Assembly: GCF_030440555.1 (NCBI RefSeq)
Contig: NZ_CP047118.1
Location: forward strand, 682,001 to 746,000
Length of the DNA: 64,000 bases
From: Corynebacterium caspium DSM 44850
GTDB lineage: Bacteria > Actinomycetota > Actinomycetes > Mycobacteriales > Mycobacteriaceae
Direction: 5' to 3'
The number at the start of each line of letters is the position of its first letter. Position 1 is the first letter of the stretch. The translations under genes and the position numbers were made by a program. The notes below the pieces were generated by a model. It ran no database searches. It was not told the origin of the DNA and saw only the letters and a list, made by a program, of their open reading frames with translations. Shown in pieces: positions 1 to 9,512 of this stretch.

Positions 1-671
<671 letters not shown>

Positions 672-695
672 AAAACTCTGCCGAGATTTTCTCCA

Positions 696-728
696 ATGCG
701 CGCCGTTACTCCACGTAGTGGCGCGCAT
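696..728 (+). terminator. hairpin after gdhA, upstream of sepIVA
   Basis: Perfect 9-bp arms ATGCGCGCC (696-704) and GGCGCGCAT (720-728) enclose a small ACT/AGT inner pairing. There is no real T-run, so this would be a T-poor terminator, or an operator, because the -10 box of the next gene begins four bases later. Confidence 0.5.
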
Positions 729-731
729 CGG

Positions 732-744
732 TACTATTTGGGGC
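732..744 (+). promoter_or_regulatory. leaderless -10 promoter of sepIVA
   Basis: The hexamer TACTAT at 732-737 ends 7 bases before the ATG at 745 and no Shine-Dalgarno fits between them. Transcription would start at or next to the A of the ATG. Inference from spacing. Confidence 0.5.
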
Positions 745-1500
745 ATGTACCGCGTATTCGAAAGCCTTGATTCACTCGTCCAAACCGTTGAGCAAGCCTA
801 TGGCGTGCCCATGACTTCCAACTGTATGGTGCCGCGTAATGAGGTGTTAGCGCTCCTCGATGATTTGCGCAACGCGCTACCTATGGAAATTGATGACGCC
901 CAAGACGTCTTAGATAAACGTGATGAAGTAATTGCCAATGCTGAAAAGCAGGCTTATGAAACTATCACCTCTGCAGAAGCAGAAGCTAATAGCATTATTA
1001 ATAATGCTCGTGGTGAAGCTGATGCCATGTTAGAAGATGCCCAGCAAAGGGCCACTACTATGGTTTCGCGCGCCGAAGATGATGCTCATGCCACCATTAC
1101 GCGAGCTCGTGAAGATTCTGAAGATATGGTTGCCAGAGCTCAAGAAGAAGCTAATCGATTAGTTCGCGATGGCAATGAGTCTTATCAGCGCAGCATCGAT
1201 GAAGGCTTAACAGAGCAGCAGCGGTTGGTATCTGAGGCTGAAGTAGTGCTCCGGGCAGATGAAGAAGCCCGCCGCATTGTGGACGCTGCCCATATAGATT
1301 CCACTAAGTTGCGTACGGAATGTGATCAGTACGTAGATGGCAAGCTAGCTGAATTCGAAGAGAGCTTATCTGGGGTATTGCGCACAGTTTCGCGCGATCG
1401 GGCTGCTTTAAGACGCGGCGCCGGCGCCGGGGGCGTGGAGACTCGACTACCTTCTCGCGGTGGAGAATGGGAAAATGATCGCGGTTATTCCCGCGGTTAG
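745..1500 (+). CDS. sepIVA: DivIVA-domain coiled-coil protein, SepIVA-like
   Basis: A 251-residue protein starting MYRVFESLDSLVQ. Residues 1-60 resemble the short N-terminal membrane-targeting part of DivIVA-like proteins. From about 60 to 215 it is one long Ala/Glu/Asp/Arg-rich heptad region typical of a coiled coil, ending in a Gly/Arg-rich tail. The mycobacterial counterpart SepIVA is an essential septation factor located next to the DUF177-rnc-mutM genes, as here. The open frame extends 9 codons further upstream from a GTG, but the ATG at 745 sits the right distance from a -10 box and gives the family's usual N-terminus. A role in septal or polar cell-envelope growth is inferred from the family. 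Confidence 0.8.
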   Translation: MYRVFESLDSLVQTVEQAYGVPMTSNCMVPRNEVLALLDDLRNALPMEIDDAQDVLDKRDEVIANAEKQAYETITSAEAEANSIINNARGEADAMLEDAQQRATTMVSRAEDDAHATITRAREDSEDMVARAQEEANRLVRDGNESYQRSIDEGLTEQQRLVSEAEVVLRADEEARRIVDAAHIDSTKLRTECDQYVDGKLAEFEESLSGVLRTVSRDRAALRRGAGAGGVETRLPSRGGEWENDRGYSRG

Positions 1501-1529
1501 ATAGCCCTGGTACCGACTAAACAGCGCAG

Positions 1530-1562
1530 ATCGTCTGGTAGTGGAGTAGACTGCCAGACGAT
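1530..1562. repeat. 13-bp inverted repeat abutting the yceD start codon
   Basis: Arms 1530-1542 and 1550-1562 are complementary at 12 of 13 positions plus one G-T pair, with a 7-base loop. The repeat contains a possible -10 hexamer TAGACT (1547-1552) and ends at the base before the ATG at 1563. It could be a terminator of sepIVA without a T-run or an operator on the yceD promoter. Confidence 0.6.
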
Positions 1563-2108
1563 ATGAGCTCACCATTTATTTTTGATGTGACCAAGCTTCT
1601 GGCTGCTAGCAGTACAGTTGAGCTAAAGGCACAAACAGGCCCCTCACCAGCAACTATTGGCGCCGGCATGATTGCTATCCCGGAAGGTCGGGAGGTAACT
1701 GTGCAAGCCACCCTTAGCCCTTTGGGGGAAGGGATTTTGGTGGATGCAGAAGTTAGCGCAGTCCTAGATGGGCAATGTGTACGCTGCCTAGCTGAATTGC
1801 ATCCGGAAAAAACTTTCCATATAACTTCGGTTTTCAGCGATTCAGATACCTTTATCACTACAGACCCAAATGAAGATGATGCAGAAGATGCTGAAATCGA
1901 GGAATTCGTGGGCGCTGTAATTGATGGCCAAATTGATCTTTTGGCAGTTGTGACCGATGAAGTTGGTTTGAACTTGCCATTTAATCCAGTTTGCGCAGGT
2001 GGTTGCCTCAATGATGAAACCGGAGTTCCTGCCCCTGATGGTGTTTCTGGCGAAGACGAAGCAAATCTTTTAGATCCACGCTGGGCTGGTCTGGAGAAAT
2101 TTCTATGA
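1563..2108 (+). CDS. yceD: YceD/DUF177 family protein
   Basis: A 181-residue member of the YceD (DUF177) family, which in many bacteria is tied to 23S rRNA accumulation or ribosome assembly and is usually encoded beside rpmF; here it precedes rnc. Family features visible are the acidic middle segment and the cysteine pair in CVRCLAE near residue 77, with further cysteines in CAGGC near 148. The ATG at 1563 follows an inverted repeat directly. The stop overlaps the rnc start (ATGA at 2105-2108), so the two are probably translationally coupled. No rpmF gene is visible between them, unlike in many Firmicutes. Confidence 0.85.
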   Translation: MSSPFIFDVTKLLAASSTVELKAQTGPSPATIGAGMIAIPEGREVTVQATLSPLGEGILVDAEVSAVLDGQCVRCLAELHPEKTFHITSVFSDSDTFITTDPNEDDAEDAEIEEFVGAVIDGQIDLLAVVTDEVGLNLPFNPVCAGGCLNDETGVPAPDGVSGEDEANLLDPRWAGLEKFL

Positions 2109-2905
2109 GCCGTAAAAAACCGCGCTTAACTGGCGAAGATGCCTTGATAATGGCTTTTAAAGCTATTGATCACCGGCCATTAATTGCAGCTCTAGGGGTT
2201 GATCTTTCAGAGGAAATCCTGTGTTTGGCACTAACACATCGTAGCTTTGCCAATGAAAACGGGATGTTGCCTAATAATGAACGCTTAGAGTTCTTAGGGG
2301 ATGCCGTCTTAGGATTATCGGTAGCTACCAAGCTTTATCAAGATTATCCTGCACGCCCAGAATCTGATATTTCCAAGATGCGGGCATCGGTGGTTTCTCG
2401 TTATGGATGTGCAGCAGTGGCTCGTTCTATTAATTTAGGCGCACACCTTTTATTGGGTAAAGGGGAACTGCTAACCGATGGGCGCGATAAAGACTCCATT
2501 TTAGCTGATGCAGTGGAAGCCCTACTCGGCGCGGTTTATTTAGAATATAACTATGAAGTTGCTCGAGATGTCGTGCTAAAACTCTTCGGAGATAAAATAG
2601 CCACCGCCTCCTCTAAAGGCATGCATGAGGATTGGAAAACAGAGCTGCAAGAGCGGGTAGCGGAATTAAAGCTGCCGATGCCAGAATATACTTTCCACTC
2701 TGAAGGTCCAGAGCACGAACTAATCTTTACTGCCTATGTTTCCGTAGCTGGGGTGGAGCTAGGGCGTGGGGAAGGCAAAAATAAAAAACTTGCTGAACAA
2801 AGTGCCGCGCAACAAGCCTGTAACCAGCTTTTAGAAGCCTCGCATAATGGACAATTGCAGATTTTAAAAAAGGCCGCTGAAGATGCCCGAACTTCCAGAA
2901 GTTGA
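2105..2905 (+). CDS. rnc: ribonuclease III
   Basis: Ribonuclease III, the Mg-dependent endonuclease that cuts double-stranded RNA and processes rRNA precursors. The signature NERLEFLGDAVLG lies at about residues 58-70, with the second acidic site in DALEALLGA-like DAVEALLGAVYLE near 140. A double-stranded-RNA-binding domain fills about residues 180-255. The start ATG overlaps the yceD stop and is preceded by GGAG; an internal Met at residue 16 is possible because the N-terminus is longer than in many homologues. The 3' end overlaps mutM by 23 bases, a common actinobacterial rnc-mutM arrangement. Confidence 0.95.
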   Translation: MSRKKPRLTGEDALIMAFKAIDHRPLIAALGVDLSEEILCLALTHRSFANENGMLPNNERLEFLGDAVLGLSVATKLYQDYPARPESDISKMRASVVSRYGCAAVARSINLGAHLLLGKGELLTDGRDKDSILADAVEALLGAVYLEYNYEVARDVVLKLFGDKIATASSKGMHEDWKTELQERVAELKLPMPEYTFHSEGPEHELIFTAYVSVAGVELGRGEGKNKKLAEQSAAQQACNQLLEASHNGQLQILKKAAEDARTSRS

Positions 2906-3746
2906 GGTAGTTCGTCGTGGTTTGGAAGCCCATGTGCTGGGGAAGAAGTTTTCCAGGGTAGAAATTCTGCACCCTCGCGCTGTGCGTCATAATCCTGGGG
3001 GAGCTACAGAGGTAATAACTGCGCTAACTGGTCGGGAAGTTTCTGGCATTAAAAGGCGTGGCAAATTTATGTGGCTGGAATTTGACGATGCCACCTCTTT
3101 AATTGTGCATCTGGGCATGAGCGGGCAGATGTTAATCAAAGCCGCTGACACAGGGAATGAGGATCCTAACTGGAAGCATTTGCGAGCTCGAGCTGAACTT
3201 TCCTCTGGCTCCCAATTATGGTTTGTGGATCAACGTACCTTTGGGTATTGGCGCAGTTGTCAAGGATGGCAAACCCAGGCTGGAATGTTAGTGCCAGAAC
3301 CTGTTAAACATATTGCTCCAGATGTTTTTGATCCCGGATTTAACGGGCCCAATTTGGCTCAGCAATTTAAACAAAAGAAATCTGAACTTAAGCGTTTATT
3401 GCTAGATCAAAGCTTAATTTCTGGGGTAGGCAATATATATGCTGACGAAATGTTGTGGCTATCGCAGCTGCATCCGCAGCAAATAGCTAGCAGAGTGGCG
3501 CTTCCAAAATTAGAAAGTCTATTTAGTTCTGGAGCCCAGGTTATGGAGGCCGCCTTAGCTCAAGGTGGCACCAGTTTTGATGCCCTTTATGTAAATGTGA
3601 ATGGGCAATCGGGGTATTTTTCGCGAGCATTACATGCTTATGGTCGGGAAGGAAAACCTTGTGATAGATGTCAAACAGAGCTGCAAAAAATCACTGTAGC
3701 GGGACGGTCATCCCATTTTTGCCCTAGTTGCCAACAGCGCTACTAG
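2883..3746 (+). CDS. mutM: formamidopyrimidine-DNA glycosylase
   Basis: MutM/Fpg removes oxidised purines such as 8-oxoguanine and nicks the DNA by beta,delta-elimination. The protein begins MPELPEVE, which supplies the catalytic Pro2 and Glu3 after Met removal and fixes the start. The helix-two-turn-helix region includes LISGVGNIYADE, and the C-terminus carries the four-cysteine zinc finger (CDRC...CPSC, about residues 260-284). At 287 residues it has normal length. It overlaps the end of rnc, so it is very likely cotranscribed with it. Confidence 0.96.
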   Translation: MPELPEVEVVRRGLEAHVLGKKFSRVEILHPRAVRHNPGGATEVITALTGREVSGIKRRGKFMWLEFDDATSLIVHLGMSGQMLIKAADTGNEDPNWKHLRARAELSSGSQLWFVDQRTFGYWRSCQGWQTQAGMLVPEPVKHIAPDVFDPGFNGPNLAQQFKQKKSELKRLLLDQSLISGVGNIYADEMLWLSQLHPQQIASRVALPKLESLFSSGAQVMEAALAQGGTSFDALYVNVNGQSGYFSRALHAYGREGKPCDRCQTELQKITVAGRSSHFCPSCQQRY

Positions 3747-3935
3747 GTAAAAACATGTGTTACATATCTCTTTGGAGTACCTAATGTGATGTGCAGCAAG
3801 TTTCCACCCATATGATGCTGGCCAGTAAAAACAAGGAGTATAAGAGCTTATTTATTCCGTTTCGGGGGTAACTTCACAGCCAATTTTTAGAAAAATGCAA
3901 GCAGTATCAATTTTCCTGCAGAGAGTGGCCTGGAT

Positions 3936-3947
3936 TACTATTGCGCC
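3936..3947 (+). promoter_or_regulatory. leaderless -10 promoter of the symporter gene
   Basis: TACTAT at 3936-3941 is followed by 6 bases and then the ATG at 3948. No Shine-Dalgarno is present. The 200-base gap after mutM supports an independent promoter. Inference from spacing. Confidence 0.5.
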
Positions 3948-5480
3948 ATGCCTGCATTAACAGATTATATAAATTCCTTTAACGGATACCTCTGGTACGG
4001 GGTTACTGCCCTGCTAATTGGATCCGGACTTCTATATTGTGCACGGACGCTATTCGTGCAGATCCGCTATATTCCGGAAATGTTTCGGGCAGTAGTGGAA
4101 AAGCCCTCAGAGATTGAAGCAGGTACTAAAGGTATTTCCTCCTTTAAAGCCTTTACGATCTCCGCTGCTTCTCGTGTTGGCACGGGCAACGTAGCCGGCG
4201 TAGCTATTGCTATTTCTGTAGGTGGACCAGGTGCCATCTTCTGGATGTGGATGATGGCCATGATTGGTGGCGCTACTGCCTTTGTTGAATCTACTTTGGC
4301 GCAGGTATATAAGGTTCGAGATAAAAGCTCTTACCGCGGGGGACCGGCCTACTATATTGACCGTGCTTTAGGTTGGAAATGGCTTTCCACACTATTTGCC
4401 ATCATGATTTCGGTTACTTATGGATTCGTTTTCAATGCCGTTCAAACCAATTCCATTGTGGCGGCTGTAGAAACATCTGCCGGAATTGATTCTATGGTAG
4501 TCAAAATCGGAATTGGTCTTTGTATTGCAGCGCTTACCGCTTCAATTATCTTTGGTGGCGTACAACGTATTGCCAACGTAACCCAAGCTATCGTGCCAAT
4601 TATGGCCGTGCTTTATTTGATTCTGGCCATCATCGTAATCGCCATGAATATCTCTCAGGTACCAGTAGTATTTAGCAGCATTATTTCCCACGCTTTCGGG
4701 CTCCGCGAGTTCACTGGCGCTACTATCGGCACCGTAATGATGCAAGGTGTTCGTCGTGGTTTATTCTCGAATGAAGCTGGTATGGGTTCTGCGCCCAATG
4801 CCGCAGCTACTGCCTCTGTTTCCCACCCGGTTAAGCAGGGTTTGATTCAAACTTTGGGTGTTTATTTTGATACCTGGGTTGTTTGTTCTGCTACTGCCTT
4901 TATCATCTTGCTGGCTAACCCTGATCTCCACGCTGGTAAAGAAGGAATTGCGTTAACCCAGAGTGCTTTATCTAGCTCGGTTGGTGGATGGGCCATTCAC
5001 TTCCTCACCTTGATTATCCTATTCCTGGCTTTCTCCTCAGTGATTGGTAACTATTATTATGGTGAATCAAATATTGGTTATATCACCAAGAACAGCTTGA
5101 AAGCTCTAAATGCTTATCGCACGATGGTAGTTCTGTTCGTATTTGGTGGAGCCATTGGTTCTATTCCGCTAGTTTGGGCGCTTGCCGATGTATTCTCCGG
5201 ATTGCTTGCCTCAATCAATATCATTGGTATCTTCCCGCTTGCCGGGGTTGCGGTAATGCTCCTGAAGCACTTCAATGTCCAGCGGGCAGCCGGATTGAAT
5301 CCGGTATTGCGTCGGGAAGATTTGCCTCGAAATATTAAGGCTTGGGACCAGATGCAAACCTGGGATAAGGATGACTCCATATTGGAACGTACCGAGCAGT
5401 ACGAGGGTCTAGATTATGGTTGGAAGACCGCAGATGACTCCGCAGCAGAAGCTTCCGCTGCAGCCAATCCAAAGGCTTAA
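3948..5480 (+). CDS. alanine/glycine:cation symporter (AGCS family)
   Basis: A 510-residue inner-membrane transporter of the AGCS family, which imports alanine, glycine or D-alanine with sodium or protons. About ten to eleven hydrophobic segments are readable, starting at residues 15-35. Family signatures are TISAASRVGTGNVAGVAIA near 65-83 and GGPGAIFWMW near 87-96, plus NEAGMGSAPNAAA near 275. The cytoplasmic C-terminal tail (about 440-510) is charged and Ala-rich at the end. It stands alone between mutM and acyP with its own apparent promoter. Substrate choice cannot be read from sequence. Confidence 0.92.
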   Translation: MPALTDYINSFNGYLWYGVTALLIGSGLLYCARTLFVQIRYIPEMFRAVVEKPSEIEAGTKGISSFKAFTISAASRVGTGNVAGVAIAISVGGPGAIFWMWMMAMIGGATAFVESTLAQVYKVRDKSSYRGGPAYYIDRALGWKWLSTLFAIMISVTYGFVFNAVQTNSIVAAVETSAGIDSMVVKIGIGLCIAALTASIIFGGVQRIANVTQAIVPIMAVLYLILAIIVIAMNISQVPVVFSSIISHAFGLREFTGATIGTVMMQGVRRGLFSNEAGMGSAPNAAATASVSHPVKQGLIQTLGVYFDTWVVCSATAFIILLANPDLHAGKEGIALTQSALSSSVGGWAIHFLTLIILFLAFSSVIGNYYYGESNIGYITKNSLKALNAYRTMVVLFVFGGAIGSIPLVWALADVFSGLLASINIIGIFPLAGVAVMLLKHFNVQRAAGLNPVLRREDLPRNIKAWDQMQTWDKDDSILERTEQYEGLDYGWKTADDSAAEASAAANPKA

Positions 5481-5516
5481 AGGGTCGCTTAAAACAAATT
5501 CAAAGGTTATAAAATC

Positions 5517-5816
5517 TTGGATCCGAAAGAACCCAAAATTCGTCTCACCGCCTTTGTGCATGGAAATGTCCAAGGCGTGGGCTTTCGGTGGTGGACACGT
5601 GGTCAAGCTTTAGAATTTGGCCTTAGCGGTAAAGCCACCAATATGCCTGATGGTCGCGTCTGTGTGGTCGCCGAAGGAGACGTAGCGCAGTGTGCCAAGT
5701 TGTTGGAAGCTTTAAAAGAAGAACCTTCAACGCGGCGTCGGCCAGGAAATGTGCGCAAAGTTATTGAACAATGGTCTGAGAATTTACTTGGTGTTGCAGG
5801 CTTCACCATTTACTAA
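5517..5816 (+). CDS. acyP: acylphosphatase
   Basis: A 99-residue acylphosphatase, the small cytoplasmic enzyme that hydrolyses acyl phosphates such as acetyl or carbamoyl phosphate. The active-site loop GNVQGVGFRWW (about 16-26) contains the phosphate-binding Arg, and the catalytic Asn lies in KATNMPDGRV near 39-46. The start is a TTG at 5517; no ATG or GTG lies upstream of the domain in frame, and AAAGG 5502-5506 could serve as a weak Shine-Dalgarno. It directly precedes smc, as in other corynebacteria and mycobacteria. Confidence 0.88.
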   Translation: MDPKEPKIRLTAFVHGNVQGVGFRWWTRGQALEFGLSGKATNMPDGRVCVVAEGDVAQCAKLLEALKEEPSTRRRPGNVRKVIEQWSENLLGVAGFTIY

Positions 5817-5827
5817 CTCAGACAAGC

Positions 5828-5842
5828 TAAGATAAACCCCCT
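5828..5842 (+). promoter_or_regulatory. possible leaderless -10 promoter of smc
   Basis: TAAGAT at 5828-5833 lies 9 bases before the ATG at 5843, in the 26-base gap after acyP, and no Shine-Dalgarno is seen. Spacing suggests a very short or absent leader. Confidence 0.42.
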
Positions 5843-8800
5843 ATGCATCTGAAATCATTGACGCTGCGGGGGTTTAAATCTTTCGCCTCTGCCACCACTT
5901 TGAAGTTTGAGCCCGGAATTTGTGCTGTGGTGGGCCCCAATGGATCTGGGAAATCCAATGTGGTGGACGCGTTGGCTTGGGTGATGGGGGAGCAAGGGGT
6001 AAAAACCTTGCGCGGGGGCAAAATGCAGGACGTCATTTTTGCCGGGGCCGGGGATCGTAAAGCTTTAGGAAGAGCTGAAGTAACGCTCACAATTGATAAT
6101 CACGATGGCAAACTACCCATCGATTTTGCAGAAGTTTCCATTACCCGACGCATGTATCGCGATGGGGCTAGCGAATACGAAATAAATGGGAGCCGAGCTC
6201 GGCTAATGGATGTGCAGGAATTGCTTTCAGATTCCGGTATCGGGCGCGAAATGCACATCATCGTGGGGCAAGGAAAACTTGCCGAAATTTTAGATTCGCG
6301 TCCAGATGATCGTCGCGCCTATATCGAGGAAGCCGCGGGGGTTTTAAAACATCGGCGACGCCGGGAAAAAGCCCAACGCAAACTCCAAGGTATGCAAACG
6401 AATTTGGATCGGCTAACTGATCTCAAAGATGAATTAGCAAAACAGCTAAAACCTTTGAGCCGGCAAGCCGCAGCCGCTAAACGAGCCCGCACAGTGCAAG
6501 CCACTTTGCGCCAAGCCCGGCTAGAATTAGCTGCCGCCCAAATTTTGGAACTTAGAGATGCATCGCAAGCATTGGCTAGCAGAGCTGAAATTGCCGTCGC
6601 GAAAGCGGAAACAATAAGTGAAAAACTTGAGGAATTAGAATCCAAACAGGTTATTGCCGAAAAAGCAGTATCTGAATTAAATCCGCAATTAGAAGCTGCT
6701 CAAAACTTATGGTTTGAACTTTCAACTTTGGCTGAACGAGTATCTGCTACGCATCGTATAGCTACTGAAAGAGCTGTAAATGCAGCCACGGTCACCATCT
6801 ATAACGGCCCAGATCCAGCTGATTTAGAGGCGCGTGCTAATGCTGCTGAGAAAGAATACGAAAAACTGGCAGTAGAATTAGAAATCGCGGCTGCTGAATT
6901 AGAATCCTTGGCTGAGGAAAAAGAAGATCGCGAAGAGGCCTTGCGGGCAGCTGAAGCAGAACATCGGGCGGCTTTAAGAGCAATTGCCGATAAGCGCGAA
7001 GGCATGGTGCGCCTCTTAGCACAGCAAGAAGCAGCGGCAGCCCAATACCGCGCAACGATTGCTGAATGTCAGCGCTTAACTGAAGGTTTAGAAGATTCCC
7101 AAAAGCGGCTGCATTTGGCAACAACTCAGGCCACTGAAGTAGCTGCGCAACTTAGCGAACTTGAAGCAGAATATGATCCTTTAGTAGCTGCTAATAAACA
7201 AGCTGAAAAAGAATCAACGGCTTTAAAGTCTCGACTAAATGAGCTAGTAGCTGCCCAAAAGCAGCGAGAACAGATAGTTTATAGTTTGACTGCCCGGATT
7301 GAGGCGCTAAAGGCTAATGCTCCTAAACTTTCTGCCCTGGAAGTACTGCCAGATAAATTGCCGCTGCTAGCAGCATATTTACACCCTGAACCACAGGCTC
7401 GGGTAGCAGTGGCAGCTATCTTAGGAAGTTTTGGCGATGCCCTAGTATTGCCGGCAAATTCTGAAATATCGCTTAGCCTAAAAGAGCTAGCCGCTGCCTT
7501 GGAAAAAGCAGAACGTACTGCAGTAATCATTGCAGACTCAACGACTGCAGAGACATCGAGTGCCCAGATCTGGAATCTAGAAATAACCCTTCCTAGCCAA
7601 GCCCAATGGTTATTAAGTGCGGTAAAAGTTGCCAGGGAGGTAGCTAAACCAATTTCTCGCCTTTTAGCAGATGTGGTGCTAGTAGCAGATATGGCCACTG
7701 CCGAAAAAGTTATTGCTTTGGATTCACGCTTGCGAGTAGTTACCGAAGCTGGGGTGATTTTGGGCGAAGGATGGTTTGAGGCTGGGCATAGTCGCGCCCG
7801 CATCGTCGATATTCAGGCGCAAATTAATGAAGCTGAAGTAGAACTAGAAGCCGCGCAACAAAGTTTAGAGGAATTAAGTGGCACTGTAACCGGCGCTAAT
7901 CAAGCTGCCGACGATGCCCGACTCCAAGCTGCCCACACAGCTGCTGCACTTAAAGATTACGAAGTACAACGGGAATCTTGGAAGCGCGAATTAGAACGAG
8001 CTAATAACACTGCAGCTGGGGCAGCAAAAGAGGCAGAACGTGCGCAAGTTTATCTCACTAACGCCACAGAAAGAGCCGAGTTAGAAGCAGCCCAATTAGC
8101 AGATTTAGAGCAGCGTGTTGCTGCTTTAGAAGGAAACCAAGTAACTCAAAGCCACGAACCTTCCACAGCTGGCAAAGATGCTGCTTATCGCGCGGTAGAA
8201 GAAATTCGGGCGATGGAATTAAAAATGCGGTTGAATTTGCGCACTATGGAAGAAAGAGCCCAGCAATTAGAAAATAGGGCTGCTGGTTTGCGCACCCAAG
8301 CCAGTCATGAAAAACAGGCTAAAATCCGGCACGAAAAACTAGTGGCCGCTAAAAAAGCGCAACAAGAAGCTGCAACCCAAATCGCCCAATTAGCAGAAAA
8401 AATTGCCCGCAGAGTAGAGGTAGCTGTGGCTCAAGCTAGCTTGCAAAAAACTGAAGTAGGCGCGCAGAAAACTCAAGCCTTAGCGGTATCTAATAGTTTG
8501 CAAGCAGAATTAAGTGCTGCGCGTAATCAATACAAACAGTTAAATAAAGCTGCCCAAGCAGCTGAAATTAGTGCCACCCAAGCTAAAGTGCGCCAAGAAG
8601 AAGCTGAAAATCAAGCTTTAGAACAGTTTTCTTTAAGTTTGGAAGAATTAGTTGAAAAATATGCTCCAGGGCCAGATTTCGATAAAGAAGCCACCCAAAA
8701 AAATCTGACCCAAGCAGAAAAAGATCTTAGTTCTTTAGGAAAAGTTAATCCTTTAGCTTTAGAAGAATTTGCGGCCCTAGAAGAACGCTATAATTTCTTA

Positions 8801-9352
8801 GCCACCCAACTAGCTGATGTCGAGCAAGCTCGAGCTGATTTGCATCAAGTAATTGAAACTGTAGATCAGCAGATCCTGCAGTTATTTACAGATGCTTGGC
8901 ATGATGTTGAAGCTGAATTCCCCAAGGTCTTTGGCACTTTATTTCCCGGCGGTTCCGGGCGGTTATATTTAACTGATCCTACTGATATGTTGGGTACCGG
9001 TATTGAGTTAGAGGCACGCCCGCCAGGAAAGAAAGTCAAACGCCTCAGTTTGCTTTCTGGAGGAGAGAAATCTCTTACCGCCTTGGCTTTATTGGTATCA
9101 ATATTTAGAGCTCGTCCAAGCCCTTTTTATGTAATGGATGAGGTAGAAGCAGCGCTAGATGATGTGAATTTGCGACGCTTAATTAACCTTTTTGAAGTGC
9201 TCCGGGCAGATTCGCAGCTCATCGTCATCACGCACCAAAAGCCCACTATGGATGTGGCCAATGTGCTTTATGGGGTTACCATGCGAAGCGATGGAATCAG
9301 CCGGGTCCTTAGCCAACGTATGCAGCCGGTGGCAGATAAAACACTTGCATAG
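5843..9352 (+). CDS. smc: chromosome segregation protein SMC
   Basis: Full-length SMC ATPase, 1169 residues, which condenses and aligns chromosome arms with ScpA/ScpB. Walker A is GPNGSGKS at 31-38; the ABC signature LSGGEKS lies near 1072 and Walker B (YVMDEVEAALDD) near 1095. Two long coiled-coil arms, very rich in Ala, Glu and Gln, flank a hinge at about residues 480-630. The GFKSF motif at 10-14 is also typical. ScpA and ScpB are not in this window. The start gives the canonical MHLKSLTLRGFKSF. Confidence 0.97.
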   Translation: MHLKSLTLRGFKSFASATTLKFEPGICAVVGPNGSGKSNVVDALAWVMGEQGVKTLRGGKMQDVIFAGAGDRKALGRAEVTLTIDNHDGKLPIDFAEVSITRRMYRDGASEYEINGSRARLMDVQELLSDSGIGREMHIIVGQGKLAEILDSRPDDRRAYIEEAAGVLKHRRRREKAQRKLQGMQTNLDRLTDLKDELAKQLKPLSRQAAAAKRARTVQATLRQARLELAAAQILELRDASQALASRAEIAVAKAETISEKLEELESKQVIAEKAVSELNPQLEAAQNLWFELSTLAERVSATHRIATERAVNAATVTIYNGPDPADLEARANAAEKEYEKLAVELEIAAAELESLAEEKEDREEALRAAEAEHRAALRAIADKREGMVRLLAQQEAAAAQYRATIAECQRLTEGLEDSQKRLHLATTQATEVAAQLSELEAEYDPLVAANKQAEKESTALKSRLNELVAAQKQREQIVYSLTARIEALKANAPKLSALEVLPDKLPLLAAYLHPEPQARVAVAAILGSFGDALVLPANSEISLSLKELAAALEKAERTAVIIADSTTAETSSAQIWNLEITLPSQAQWLLSAVKVAREVAKPISRLLADVVLVADMATAEKVIALDSRLRVVTEAGVILGEGWFEAGHSRARIVDIQAQINEAEVELEAAQQSLEELSGTVTGANQAADDARLQAAHTAAALKDYEVQRESWKRELERANNTAAGAAKEAERAQVYLTNATERAELEAAQLADLEQRVAALEGNQVTQSHEPSTAGKDAAYRAVEEIRAMELKMRLNLRTMEERAQQLENRAAGLRTQASHEKQAKIRHEKLVAAKKAQQEAATQIAQLAEKIARRVEVAVAQASLQKTEVGAQKTQALAVSNSLQAELSAARNQYKQLNKAAQAAEISATQAKVRQEEAENQALEQFSLSLEELVEKYAPGPDFDKEATQKNLTQAEKDLSSLGKVNPLALEEFAALEERYNFLATQLADVEQARADLHQVIETVDQQILQLFTDAWHDVEAEFPKVFGTLFPGGSGRLYLTDPTDMLGTGIELEARPPGKKVKRLSLLSGGEKSLTALALLVSIFRARPSPFYVMDEVEAALDDVNLRRLINLFEVLRADSQLIVITHQKPTMDVANVLYGVTMRSDGISRVLSQRMQPVADKTLA

Positions 9353-9512
9353 TGCTTAAAGAAATAATGCTCTACCCCGGTAAATCAGCTAGGAGCTGGG
9401 CATATGCTTATTTCTTAGCCCATAAATCAAGGTTTTGGTGCGAAGCGCTACGATAGGTATTCCGAAATCACTAATAGTAAATAACTTAGAAGCGAATTCT
9501 TAAGGGGACTCC

